Positions 45,068 to 54,600 of a stretch of 64,000 bases of DNA are shown here, piece after piece. Made by a program: the position numbers and the translations under genes. The stretch's first letter is position 1. Each line of letters opens with the position of its first letter. Source of the stretch: CAWGJC01 sp965276665 (lineage in GTDB: Bacteria; Pseudomonadota; Alphaproteobacteria; Acetobacterales; Acetobacteraceae); NCBI GenBank assembly GCA_965276665.1, contig OZ255620.1, positions 4,588,001 through 4,652,000 of the forward strand, given 5' to 3'. A model generated the notes under the pieces. That model was given only the letters and a program-made list of their open reading frames with translations, ran no database searches and was not told the DNA's origin.

Positions 45068-46075
45068 ATGCGCGCGGCGATCGTCGGGATCGCGGGACCC
45101 GAGCTGAGCGAGGCCGAGGCGGCGCTGTTCGCCGCTCTGCCGCCCGGCGGGGTCATCCTGTTCGCCCGCAATCTCGGCGAGCCGGCGGCGCTCCGCGCGC
45201 TCACCGGGCGGCTGCGCGCCGTGCTGCCGCCCTCCGCCGTGCTGATGGTCGATCAGGAGGGCGGCCGCGTCGCCCGGCTGCGGCCGCCGCATTGGCGTGC
45301 GCATCCGCCGGCCGGGCGGATCGGCGCCCTGCATGCGCAACACCCGACATCCGGGCTGCGCGCCGCCTGGCTCAGCGGCGCGCTGATCGGCCACGACTGC
45401 GCCGAAGCGGAGTTCGACATCGCCACCGCCCCGGTGCTCGATCTCCGCTTGGCCGGCCGGCACGAGGTCGTCGGGGATCGCGGCTTTGCCGCCGACCCCG
45501 AAGCCGTCGCCGCCCTCGGCCGGGCGATGGCGGAGGGGCTGCTCGCGGCGGGCGTGCAGCCGGTCGGCAAGCACGCGCCCGGGCATGGCCGCGCCGCGGT
45601 GGACAGTCATCTTTCGCTGCCCGTCGTTGAAGCGGCCGCTCTCGATGCCGACATCCTGCCGTTCCGGCGCAATGCCGATCTGCCCTGGATGATGACCGCC
45701 CATATCCTCTATGAGCAGCTCGACCCCGACCGGCCGGCGACGCTTTCGCCCGGCATCATCGGGGCGGTGATCCGCGAGCGGATCGGGTTTCGGGGTGCTT
45801 TGGTGTCCGACGATCTCACGATGAAGGCCCTTCAGGGCGAGCCGGGCGCGCTTGCGGCACAGGCGGTCGCGGCCGGCTGCGACCTCGCGCTGCATTGCTC
45901 GGGGGAGATCGCCGTCACCGAGGCGGTGCTGCGCGCGGTGCCGCCGGTGCCGCCGATCACCGCATCCCGCCTCGCCTCCGCCCGCGCCCTGGCGGAGGCA
46001 AGCCGGATCGCGCTCGACATCCCGGCGCTGGCGGCGGAGCGGGACCGGCTGCTCGGCGACGCCCCGCCGGTCTGA
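45068..46075 (+). CDS. nagZ: beta-N-acetylhexosaminidase
   Basis: This 335-residue glycoside hydrolase family 3 enzyme has VLMVDQEGGRVARLRPPHW, DIATAPVLDLR, the His loop KHAPGHGRAAVDSH (acid/base His and Asp) near residue 175, and the nucleophile Asp in VSDDLTMKAL near 252. It removes GlcNAc from recycled peptidoglycan anhydromuropeptides in the cytoplasm. ATG 45068 overlaps a GTG three bases upstream; either fits. The stop shares TGATG with the next gene, so both are coupled. Confidence 0.93.
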   Translation: MRAAIVGIAGPELSEAEAALFAALPPGGVILFARNLGEPAALRALTGRLRAVLPPSAVLMVDQEGGRVARLRPPHWRAHPPAGRIGALHAQHPTSGLRAAWLSGALIGHDCAEAEFDIATAPVLDLRLAGRHEVVGDRGFAADPEAVAALGRAMAEGLLAAGVQPVGKHAPGHGRAAVDSHLSLPVVEAAALDADILPFRRNADLPWMMTAHILYEQLDPDRPATLSPGIIGAVIRERIGFRGALVSDDLTMKALQGEPGALAAQAVAAGCDLALHCSGEIAVTEAVLRAVPPVPPITASRLASARALAEASRIALDIPALAAERDRLLGDAPPV

Positions 46076-46791
46076 TGGACTCCCTGGTCCGGCTGCTGGT
46101 TTCGATCGTCCCGGTCATCGTGGCGATCACCTTGCACGAGGCGGCGCATGGCTACGCGGCGCTGGCGCTCGGCGACGACACCGCCAAGCTCCAGGGGCGG
46201 CTGTCGCTCAACCCGCTCCGCCATGTGGACCGGGTGGGCACCATCCTGCTGCCCGGCTTCCTGCTGCTCTTCGCCTGGATCACCCATACCGCGCCCTTCC
46301 TGTTCGGCTGGGCGAAGCCGGTGCCGGTGAACCCGTTCCGCTTCCGCGACCCGCGCCGCGGCATGATGTTCGTCGCCGCCGCCGGGCCGCTGATGAATTT
46401 CTTCCTGGCCTGGCTCGGCGCGCTCGGCTTCTACGCGGTGCCGTTTCTGCCGCCTGGCTCGGCGGAGCTGGCGGAGGGGGTGCTGTTCACCTTCATGCTC
46501 GCCAATCTCTGGCTCGGCCTGTTCAACTTGCTGCCGATCCCGCCGCTCGATGGCGGGCGGATCGCGGTCGGGCTGCTGCCGGCGCGGCTGGCCGCTGCCT
46601 GGGCGCGGACCGAGCGGGCGGGGTTCCTGGTGGTGATCCTCGCGATGTTCGTGCTGCCGAGCGCGCTTTCGGAGTTCGGCATCCGCTTCGATCCGGTGCG
46701 CGACGGGCTGCATTTCGTCCTGGTGCCGGCGATCCGCCTTGTCCTGCTGGCGGCCGGTCAGCAGGATCTGGCGCGGGGGCTCGATCTGTGA
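46075..46791 (+). CDS. site-2 protease family protein (M50)
   Basis: This 238-residue multi-pass protein has the metal motif HEAAH (HExxH) in AITLHEAAHGYAALALGD, near residue 20, and the second motif PPLDGGR (xLDGG) near 160, the two halves of an intramembrane zinc protease. About six membrane segments are present. It cleaves substrates within membranes; the target is unknown. It overlaps nagZ by one base and scpA by four. Rhomboid- or S2P-type genes at this point of the cluster are seen in relatives. Confidence 0.9.
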   Translation: MDSLVRLLVSIVPVIVAITLHEAAHGYAALALGDDTAKLQGRLSLNPLRHVDRVGTILLPGFLLLFAWITHTAPFLFGWAKPVPVNPFRFRDPRRGMMFVAAAGPLMNFFLAWLGALGFYAVPFLPPGSAELAEGVLFTFMLANLWLGLFNLLPIPPLDGGRIAVGLLPARLAAAWARTERAGFLVVILAMFVLPSALSEFGIRFDPVRDGLHFVLVPAIRLVLLAAGQQDLARGLDL

Positions 46792-47555
46792 GCGATGCGC
46801 CCGCACTCGCACCCGTCCCGGGCGCGGACGCGCTGGTGCTGCGACTGGAAGGATTCGAGGGACCGCTCGACCTGCTGCTCGACCTGGCGCGCAAGCAGAA
46901 GGTCGATCTGGCGCGGATCTCGATCCTCGATCTCGTCGAGCAGTATCTCGTGATCGTCGAGGGCGCGCGGCGGGTGCGGCTCGAGCTCGCCGCCGACTGG
47001 CTGGTGATGGCGGCGTGGCTCACCTGGCTGAAATCCCGCCTGCTGCTGCCCGAGGAAGAGGCGGAGGCGGTGGAGGGCGAGGCGGCGGCGGAGGTGCTGG
47101 CCGCCCGGCTCCGCGAGCTGCAGGCAATCCGCACCGCCGCCGCCTGGCTCGGCGAGCGCGCGCAGCTCGGCCTTGACGTGCACCGGCGGGGCGCGCCCGA
47201 GGATTTCCGCGCAATCGATCGTTCCACCCTGGCGCTCGACATGGCCGGGCTGATGCGCGCCTATCTCGCGGCGATCCGCCGCGCCGCCGGCCAGCCCAGC
47301 TATCGCCCGCGCGCGGTGACGCTCTGGACCGTGAAGGACGCGCTGGCCCGGCTCGGCGCGATGCTCGGCACGCTGCCGGACTGGGTCAGCCTGGAGCGGT
47401 TCCTGCCCGAACGCCTGGGCGACCCGCTGGCGCGGCGCGCGGCGATGGCCAGCACCCTGATCGCCGGGCTCGAAATGGCCCGCGGCGGCGCGCTCAGCCT
47501 CCGCCAGGAGCACGAGTTCGGGCCCATCCTGGTGCAGCGGGGAGGCGAGCGATGA
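46788..47555 (+). CDS. scpA: segregation and condensation protein A
   Basis: This 255-residue kleisin has the ScpA opening FEGPLDLLLDLARKQKVDLA, then DLVEQYLVIVEGARRVRLEL, AADWLVMAAWLTWLKSRLLL and the acidic EEEAEAVEGEAAAEVLAARL region, and a C-terminal winged-helix part. It bridges the two SMC heads together with ScpB. GTG 46788 overlaps the protease stop by four bases (GTGA) and its own stop overlaps the scpB ATG by four, so nagZ - protease - scpA - scpB form one tightly coupled unit. Confidence 0.94.
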   Translation: MSDAPALAPVPGADALVLRLEGFEGPLDLLLDLARKQKVDLARISILDLVEQYLVIVEGARRVRLELAADWLVMAAWLTWLKSRLLLPEEEAEAVEGEAAAEVLAARLRELQAIRTAAAWLGERAQLGLDVHRRGAPEDFRAIDRSTLALDMAGLMRAYLAAIRRAAGQPSYRPRAVTLWTVKDALARLGAMLGTLPDWVSLERFLPERLGDPLARRAAMASTLIAGLEMARGGALSLRQEHEFGPILVQRGGER

Positions 47556-48187
47556 GCGAGATCGCCGAGGATGCGCTGCGCCTGGCCGAGGCGCTGATCT
47601 TCGCGAGCGCCGAGCCGGTGCCGGCGCGCGACCTCGCCCAGCTCCTGCCCGAGACCGAGGATGCGGGGCTGGTGCTCGCCGCGCTGCAATCCCGCTATGC
47701 CGGGCGCGGCGTCGAGCTGGCGGAGGTGGGCGGCGGCTGGCAGTTCCGCACGGCGGCCGATCTCGCGCCGCGCCTCGCCCGCGTGGTGCGTCTCGCCCGC
47801 CGGCTGCCGCGCGCGGCGATGGAGACGCTCGCGATCGTCGCCTACCACCAGCCGGTCACCCGGCCGGAGATCGAGGAAATCCGCGGCATCTCGCTCGCGC
47901 AGACCACGCTCGACGCGCTGCTCGAAGCCGGGCTGATCGCGCCGCGCGGCCGCAAGGAGGCGCCCGGCCGGCCGACGCTCTGGGCGACCACGCCGGAATT
48001 CCTCGCCCGCTTCGGGGTGACCGATCTGCGCGAGCTGCCGCGGCGGGAGGATCTCGTGGTGGAGCCGCCCGGCCCCTTCCTCTCACGCGACCAGCAGACC
48101 GAGCCCGAGTCCCAATCCCAGTCCGAGGCTGAGGCCGATCCGGGCGCGCCGGACCAGCCCCTTGTTTTCCGCCCACCGGAATCCTGA
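47552..48187 (+). CDS. scpB: segregation and condensation protein B
   Basis: This 211-residue protein has the two winged helices of ScpB: LRLAEALIFASAEPVPARDL, VELAEVGGGWQFRTAADLAP, then ETLAIVAYHQPVTRPEIEEI, RGISLAQTTLDALLEAGLIA and RKEAPGRPTLWATTPEFLAR, followed by an acidic, low-complexity tail. It binds ScpA in the SMC complex. ATG 47552 overlaps the scpA stop by four bases. Confidence 0.95.
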   Translation: MSEIAEDALRLAEALIFASAEPVPARDLAQLLPETEDAGLVLAALQSRYAGRGVELAEVGGGWQFRTAADLAPRLARVVRLARRLPRAAMETLAIVAYHQPVTRPEIEEIRGISLAQTTLDALLEAGLIAPRGRKEAPGRPTLWATTPEFLARFGVTDLRELPRREDLVVEPPGPFLSRDQQTEPESQSQSEAEADPGAPDQPLVFRPPES

Positions 48188-48215
48188 TAGCAAGCTGCCA
48201 TGCTCGATTTTGCCC

Positions 48216-48782
48216 ATGTTTGACTTCGCCTGGTCGGAGATCGCCCTGATCGGCATCGTCGCGCTGATCGCCATCGGGCCGAAGGACCTGCCGGTGGCGA
48301 TGAAGGCCGTCTCCGAGGTCATCAAGAAAGCCCGCCGGATGGCCGGCGAGTTCCAGACCCATGTCGACGAGATGGTGCGCGAGGCCGATCTCGGCGAAGT
48401 ACGCGACCAGTTCAATCAGATCCGCAGCTTCGACATCAAGGGCGTGATCAAGCGCACCATTGATGCCGACGGCTCGCTGCAACGCACCCTGACCGAGGAT
48501 CCGTTCGCGACCACCAGCGCGGCGAGCGGCGTCACCGCCCTGCCTGACGCACCGACGATCCCGGCCGAGCCGGTCATCGCCGCCGGCGATGACGGCGTGC
48601 TCCTCGCCGAGCCACGCATCGAGACAAGCGAAACCACGCATGCCAGGGCCGAGGCCGCGCCGGAGGTCGAGATCGCCCCCGCCTTCATCCCGCCCGAGAT
48701 CGCGCGCCCGCGCCCCGAGCCGCCCGCCTTCATTCCCCCCGCCGCCGTGCGCGCCGCCGCCCGGCCGACCGCGCCCTTCTGA
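48216..48782 (+). CDS. tatB: Sec-independent translocase protein TatB
   Basis: This 188-residue protein has one N-terminal membrane helix (FAWSEIALIGIVALIAIGPK with the conserved Glu and GPKDLP hinge), an amphipathic helix (AVSEVIKKARRMAGEFQTHV) and a long disordered Pro/Ala/Glu-rich tail, as TatB proteins do. With TatC it binds twin-arginine signal peptides. ATG 48216 starts the helix correctly. No separate tatA lies between scpB and tatB (29 bases), so the pore subunit must be encoded elsewhere. Confidence 0.9.
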   Translation: MFDFAWSEIALIGIVALIAIGPKDLPVAMKAVSEVIKKARRMAGEFQTHVDEMVREADLGEVRDQFNQIRSFDIKGVIKRTIDADGSLQRTLTEDPFATTSAASGVTALPDAPTIPAEPVIAAGDDGVLLAEPRIETSETTHARAEAAPEVEIAPAFIPPEIARPRPEPPAFIPPAAVRAAARPTAPF

Positions 48783-48796
48783 GCCGAGCAGCAGAA

Positions 48797-49591
48797 TTGG
48801 CCCCGCGCGACGTGACCGAACCGGACGAAGATCCGATCAACGACAAGCCGATGCCGCTGCTCGAGCATCTTATCGAGCTGCGGCGCCGGCTGTTGTGGTC
48901 GGGAGCGGCGTTCATGATCGCCTTCTTCGTCTGCTACCATTTCTCGGGCACGATCTATCTGTTCCTCGCGCGCCCGCTCGGCGACATCATGCGCCAGCGC
49001 GGCGAGCAGCCGCATCTGATCTACACGGCGCTCTACGAGGCGTTCTTCACCTATCTCCGCGTCGCATTCTTCGGCGCCGCCTTCCTCGCCTTCCCGGTGA
49101 TCGCGACGCAGCTCTGGCTGTTCATCGCGCCCGGGCTCTATCGCAGCGAGAAACGGGCGATCGCGCCGTTCCTGATCGCGACTCCGGTGCTGTTCGTCGC
49201 CGGCGCGGCGCTCGCCTACTACTTCATCTTCCCGCTGGCCTGGCGCTTCTTCCTGAGTTTCGAGACGAATAACGGCGCGGACGGGCTGCAAATCGAGCTG
49301 CAGGCGAAGGTGAGCGAATACCTCGCGCTGGTGATGAAGCTGATCTTCGCCTTCGGCATCACCTTCCAGCTTCCGGTGGCGCTCACGCTGCTCGCCAAGG
49401 TCGGCATCACCTCGTCCCGCGCGCTCAAGCGATACCGCCGCTATGCCTATGTCGGGATGTTCGTGATCGCCGCCGTGCTCGCCCCGCCCGACGTGATCAC
49501 GCAATGCGGCCTCGCGATTCCGCTTCTGCTGCTCTACGAAATCTCGATCATCAGCGCGCGCCTCGTCGAGCCGAAACCGGTCGATATCTGA
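48797..49591 (+). CDS. tatC: Sec-independent translocase protein TatC
   Basis: This 264-residue protein has six membrane segments and TatC signatures: MPLLEHLIELRRRLLWSG (signal-peptide docking site) near residue 16, FAFGITFQLPVALTLLAKVG, and RRYAYVGMFVIAAVLAPPDV. It is the receptor of the Tat machinery that exports folded proteins. The start is TTG 48797 or GTG 48812; both keep the docking site. It follows tatB by 14 bases. Confidence 0.94.
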   Translation: MAPRDVTEPDEDPINDKPMPLLEHLIELRRRLLWSGAAFMIAFFVCYHFSGTIYLFLARPLGDIMRQRGEQPHLIYTALYEAFFTYLRVAFFGAAFLAFPVIATQLWLFIAPGLYRSEKRAIAPFLIATPVLFVAGAALAYYFIFPLAWRFFLSFETNNGADGLQIELQAKVSEYLALVMKLIFAFGITFQLPVALTLLAKVGITSSRALKRYRRYAYVGMFVIAAVLAPPDVITQCGLAIPLLLLYEISIISARLVEPKPVDI

Positions 49592-49604
49592 TGCGCGACA
49601 TCTG

Positions 49605-50876
49605 ATGCACGACATTCGGGCGATCCGCGCCGAACCGGCGGCGTTCGACGCGGCGATGGCGCGACGCGGCTTGTCGCCGCAAACCCCCGAGCTGCTCACC
49701 GAGGACGGCGAGCGCCGGGCCGCGCTGACCGCGCTGCAGGAGAGGCAGGCGCGGCGCAACGCGCTCTCGCGCGAGATCGGCCAGAGCAAGCGTCAGGGCG
49801 GCGACACCGCTGCGCTGGAAGCCGAATCGACGGAGCTCCGTGCGACGATGGAAGGGCTCGAGGCGCGTGCCGTCTCCCTCGAATCCGCCATTCACGACCG
49901 GCTCGCCATCCTGCCCAACGTGCTCGACGCGGAGGTGCCGGACGGCCCGGACGAGAGCGCCAATCAGGTGCTGGAACAGGAAGGCGCCCCGCGCGAATAC
50001 GGCTTCACGCCGCGCCAGCATTTCGAGCTCGGCGAGGCGCTCGGGCTGATGGATTTCGCCGCCGCCGGCAAGCTCGCTGGCAGCCGCTTCGTCGTGCTGC
50101 GCGGCGCGCTGGCCCGGCTCGAACGCGCGATCGGCCAGTTCATGCTCGACCTGCACACGCGCGAGCACGGGTACGAGGAGGTCGCGGTGCCGGTGCTGGT
50201 CAACAGCGCCGCCATGTTCGGCACCAACCAGCTCCCGAAATTCGCCGAGGACGCGTTCCGCACCACCGACGGACGCTGGCTGATCCCCACCTCGGAAGTA
50301 CCGCTCACCAACCTCGCCGCGGGCGAGATCCTGCCCGAGGCGAAGCTGCCGATCCGCGTCACCGCTCTCTCCGAATGCTTCCGCAGCGAGGCGGGATCGG
50401 CCGGGCGAGACACGCGCGGCATGCTCCGCCAGCACCAGTTTCGCAAGGTCGAGCTGGTGTCGATCACCCATCCCGCGGCGAGCGAGGCCGAGCACGACCG
50501 CATGGTCGGCTGCGCGGAAACCGTGCTCCGCGCCCTCGAGCTGCCGTTCCGCCGCGTGCTCCTCTGCTCGGGCGATACCGGCTTCGGCGCGGCCCGCACC
50601 CACGACCTCGAAATCTGGCTTCCCGGCCAGCAGGCCTGGCGCGAAATCAGTTCCTGCTCGAACATGCGGGCCTTCCAGGCACGGCGGATGAACGCCCGCT
50701 TCCGCCCCACCGACGGCGGCGCACCCGGCTTCGTCCACACGCTGAACGGCTCGGGCGTCGCCGTCGGCCGGGCGCTCATCGGCGTGATGGAAAACCACCA
50801 GCTCCAGGACGGATCGATCGCCATGCCCGACAGGCTGCGGCCTTATCTTGGCGGGTTGGACAGGATCGGGGGGTAG
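49605..50876 (+). CDS. serS: serine--tRNA ligase
   Basis: This 423-residue class II synthetase has an N-terminal coiled-coil arm (ALQERQARRNALSREIGQSK, about residues 30-100) and a catalytic core with motif 2 FRSEAGSAGRDTRGMLRQHQ near 258 and motif 3 SGVAVGRALIGVMENHQ near 387. It charges tRNA-Ser and selenocysteine tRNA where present. ATG 49605 follows tatC by 13 bases, with a short direct repeat (TGATGCRCGACAT) over the border. Confidence 0.97.
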   Translation: MHDIRAIRAEPAAFDAAMARRGLSPQTPELLTEDGERRAALTALQERQARRNALSREIGQSKRQGGDTAALEAESTELRATMEGLEARAVSLESAIHDRLAILPNVLDAEVPDGPDESANQVLEQEGAPREYGFTPRQHFELGEALGLMDFAAAGKLAGSRFVVLRGALARLERAIGQFMLDLHTREHGYEEVAVPVLVNSAAMFGTNQLPKFAEDAFRTTDGRWLIPTSEVPLTNLAAGEILPEAKLPIRVTALSECFRSEAGSAGRDTRGMLRQHQFRKVELVSITHPAASEAEHDRMVGCAETVLRALELPFRRVLLCSGDTGFGAARTHDLEIWLPGQQAWREISSCSNMRAFQARRMNARFRPTDGGAPGFVHTLNGSGVAVGRALIGVMENHQLQDGSIAMPDRLRPYLGGLDRIGG

Positions 50877-50884
50877 TTGGGGAA

Positions 50885-50940
50885 AGGCCAGGGGCTCTGC
50901 CCCTGGACCCCGCCAATGGCAGTCGCCCTTGGAACCCGAC
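50885..50940. repeat. palindromic repeat element, copy D (half)
   Basis: GGCCAGGGGCTCTGCCCCTG followed by GACCCCGCCAATGGCAGTCG and CCCTTGG is the left half-end of the palindromic family, directly after the serS stop. It may work as a terminator. Confidence 0.85.
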
Positions 50941-51024
50941 TGGCGCTCGCGCGCAGCGCTTTCCTCCCCGAACGCACCCGCACCGCGCCCTGCGCGTTGC
51001 AGGCCTGCAACTGGAGGGAAACAC

Positions 51025-51600
51025 ATGGCCAGGACGATCATCAGGAGCATCGGAGAGGGGCTGCGTCCGGTCCGGGCCGGGTTGCGCAGGTTGACCTGCA
51101 ATCGGCGGGAGTTTGCAGGTTTGTTGCCGGCGATCGAGGTGACGAGCCCGGCTTTCGGCGATCACGAGCCGATCCCGGCGCGGTTCACGGCCGACGGGGA
51201 GGGGCTGGCGCCGCCGCTCGCATGGCGCGGTGTGCCGGCGGAGGCGCGCGGGCTGGCGCTGCTGGTCGAGGATGCCGATCCGCCGGTGCCGCGCGCGTTC
51301 GTGCATGCGATCGTCCCCGCGCTGCCGCCGGTCGATGGATCGCTGGCGGAAGGCGAGCTGCCGAACCGGCGGCGGACCGAGCAGGCGGCGCGGATGGGCC
51401 GCAATTCGGTGGCTGCGCGTGCCTGGCTGCCGCCGAGCCCGCCGCCCGGGCATGGGCCGCATCGGTATTGCTTCCAGCTCTATGCGCTCGACGCCGCGCC
51501 GGTCTTCGACCAGCCGCCGGGCCGAACCGCGCTGATCAGGGCGATGGCCGGGCATGTGATCGCGATGGGGATGCTGATTGGCACGTATGAGCGGGCGTGA
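51025..51600 (+). CDS. YbhB/YbcL family Raf kinase inhibitor-like protein
   Basis: This 191-residue PEBP-fold protein has VTSPAFGDHEPIPARFTADG, a PPLAWRGVP segment, LALLVEDADPPVPRAFVHAI (the anion-binding pocket) and HRYCFQLYALD. The first 30 residues are a basic extension not seen in all members. YbhB-type proteins bind phospho- or carboxylate ligands; the cellular role in bacteria is not established. GGAGGGA at 51012-51018 precedes ATG 51025. It meets putA tail to tail with no base between stops. Confidence 0.87.
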   Translation: MARTIIRSIGEGLRPVRAGLRRLTCNRREFAGLLPAIEVTSPAFGDHEPIPARFTADGEGLAPPLAWRGVPAEARGLALLVEDADPPVPRAFVHAIVPALPPVDGSLAEGELPNRRRTEQAARMGRNSVAARAWLPPSPPPGHGPHRYCFQLYALDAAPVFDQPPGRTALIRAMAGHVIAMGMLIGTYERA

Positions 51601-54600
51601 TCAGCCTTCGTCGAGTGCGAGCAGGGCGGCATTGCCGCCGGCGGCGGCGGTGTTGATGGCGACGACGTGCTCTTCCGCGTAGCGGTGCAGGGTGAGCGGC
51701 CCGCCGGCTTTCGGGCCGGTGCCCGAGAGGCCGCGTCCGCCGAAGGGCTGGACGCCGACCACCGCGCCGATCTGATTGCGGTTCACGTAGGAATTGCCGG
51801 TGCGCAGCCGTTGCACGATCCGGCGCTGCATCGCCTCGATCCGCGAGTGCACGCCGAGGGTCAGCCCGTATCCGCTGGCGGCGATCGCATCGAGCACGGC
51901 GTCCAAACGGTTCGCCCGGTAGCGCACGACGTGCAGCACCGGGCCGAAAATTTCCGCGCGCAGGGCGGCCGCGCCGGGCAGCGCGTAGGCGCAGGGGGCG
52001 AAGAACGTCCCATGCTCGGTGCCTGCCGGAAGGTCGAGGCGGAACAGCGGCTCGCCCATGCCGGCGGCGTAGGCGGCGAGGGCATCGCGCGCGTCCGCAT
52101 CAATCACCGGCCCGATATCGGTGGCCGGATCGAGCGGGTCGCCGATACGGAGTGTCTCGGCCGCGCCCTGCAGCATCGTCAGCACGCGGTCGGCGATGTC
52201 TTCCTGCAGACAGAGCAGGCGCAGCGCCGAGCAGCGCTGGCCGGCCGATCCGAAGGCCGAGGCGACGACGTCGCCCACCACCTGTTCTGGCAGCGCCGAG
52301 CTGTCCACCAGCATCGCGTTGAGGCCGCCGGTTTCGGCGATGAGCGGGATCAGCGCCCCGCCGCGCGCCACGAGCGCGCCGGCGATCGCCTGGGCGGTCG
52401 CGGTGCCGCCGGTGAAGGCGATGCCGGCGGTGCGGCGGTCCCGCACCAGCAGGTCGCCGACGGTTCCGTCGCCCGGCAGCAAATGGAGGATGCCGCGCGG
52501 TACGCCCGCCTCGTGCAGCAGGGCGACGGCCCGGGCGGCGACAAGTGGCGTCTGCTCGGCGGGCTTGGCGAGCACCGCGTTGCCGGCGGCCAGCGCCGCC
52601 ATCACCTGCCCGGCGAAGATCGCGAGCGGGAAATTCCACGGCGAGACGCAGACGAAGCTGCCGCGTCCGCCGAGTTCCCAGGTGTTGCGCTCGCCGGTCG
52701 GGCCGGGGAGGGCGCGCGGCCCGGCGAAATCGGCGCGCGCGCGGGCGGCGTAGAAGCGGGCATAATCGATCGCCTCCCGCCATTCCGAGATCGCGTCCGG
52801 GATCGTCTTGCCGCCTTCGCGGACGAGCAGGTGCAGGAGATGGTCGCGATCCGCCTCCAGCAGCCCGGCGGCGCGGTCCAGCGCGGCGGCGCGATGCGTG
52901 CCGCCGGCCTCGTCCCATTCGCGCCAGCCGCGTTCGGCGGCGCTGAACGCGGTTTCGATCTCCTGCGGTGTCGCATCGGGCGCGGCGCCGACCAGCAGGC
53001 GGCGGTCGGCGGGCGCGCGGATCTCCCGCTTTGGGCCGCTGCCGGGCAGGTCGGCGTTCCGCGTCCGGGCGATCCCGGCCAGGATGGCATGGGAAGTCGC
53101 CCGGTCGGCGAGATCGATGCCTGGTGAGTTCGTCCGGTCCGGGTAGAGGTCGCGCGGCAGGGGAATGCGCGGATTGGGCCCGGTGCCCTGGCCGCGCAGG
53201 CGCTTCGCCGGGTCGATGACGATGTCGCCCTCCGGCACCGCCGGGTCGACAAGGCCGGAGACGAAGCTGGTATTCGCCCCGTTCTCGAGCAGCCGGCGGA
53301 CCAGGTAGGCCAGCAAATCCTCATGCGTGCCGACCGGGGCATAGACCCGCACCGGGCAGGCGCGCCCGACCACCCCCTCGTAGAGCGCCTCGCCCATGCC
53401 GTGCAGGCGCTGCATCTCGAAATCGACGTCGCCCGCGAGCTCGAGGATGGTGGCGAAGCTCTGTGCGTTGTGGGTGGCAAAGGCCGGGCGGATCGCGTCG
53501 CGCTGCGCCAGCATCTGCCGCGCGCAGGCGTTCCAGGAGACGTCGCTCGCCGATTTGCGGGTGAACACCGGATAATCGGGATGGCCGGCAATCTGCGCGA
53601 GCTTGATCTCGCTGTCCCAGTAGGCGCCCTTCACCAGCCGCACCGGGATGCGGTGGCCGGTGCGCCGGCCGAGCGCCGCCACCCAGTCGATCAGCGGGAG
53701 GCAGCGCTTCTGATAGGCCTGGATGGCGAGGCCGAGCCCGTCCCAGCCGGCGAGGCGGGGATCGGCAAGCACCGCAGCGACGATGTCGAGGCTGATCTCC
53801 AGCCGCTCCGCCTCCTCCGCATCGACGGTGAGCCCGATATCCTTGTTCCGCGCGATGGTGGCGAGTTCTGTCAACGCGGCGATCAGCTCGGGCACGCAGC
53901 GATCGGCCTGCAACGGCTCGTAGCGCGGATGCAGGGCGGAGAGCTTGACCGAGATGCCCGGTCCCCCCACTGGGCCGCCGCCCTGCCGGCCGATGACGCC
54001 GATCGCGCCGCGATAGGCCGCCATGTAGCGCGCGGCATCCGCCCGGGTGCGCGCCGCCTCGCCCAGCATGTCGAAACTGTAGCGCCAGCGCCGCCCCTCA
54101 TTGCTGTCGGCGCGGTCGAGCGCCTCCTCGATGGTGCGGCCGAGCACGAATTGCCGCGCCAGGATGCGCATGCCGCGGCGGAGCGCAGTGCGGATCACCG
54201 GCTCGCCCATCCGCCGCAAGGTCCGCCCGATCACCGCCGGCAGCCGTGCGTTCTCATCGAGGCCGAGCACCCGGCCGGTGAGCATGAAGGCGAAGGCCGA
54301 GGCGTTCACCGCCAGGCTGTCGGCCTGGCCGAGATGGCGCTCCCAATCCGCCCCGGCGATTCGGTCCTCGATCAGCGCGTCGGCGGTCGCCGGATCGGGG
54401 ATGCGGAGCAGCGCTTCGGCGAGGCAGAGCAGCGCGATGCCCTCCGGCTCGCCGAGACCGTAGCGCTTCAGGAAATCGGTAATTTCGGCGCCCGGCTTGT
54501 GCGCCGCCCGTGCTGATCGCACCAGGCCGAGCGCGCGCTCGTGCACGCGTAGCGCCGCCGCCTGGTCGAGTTTGGCGCGGGCGAGCAATGCGCCGAGCAC

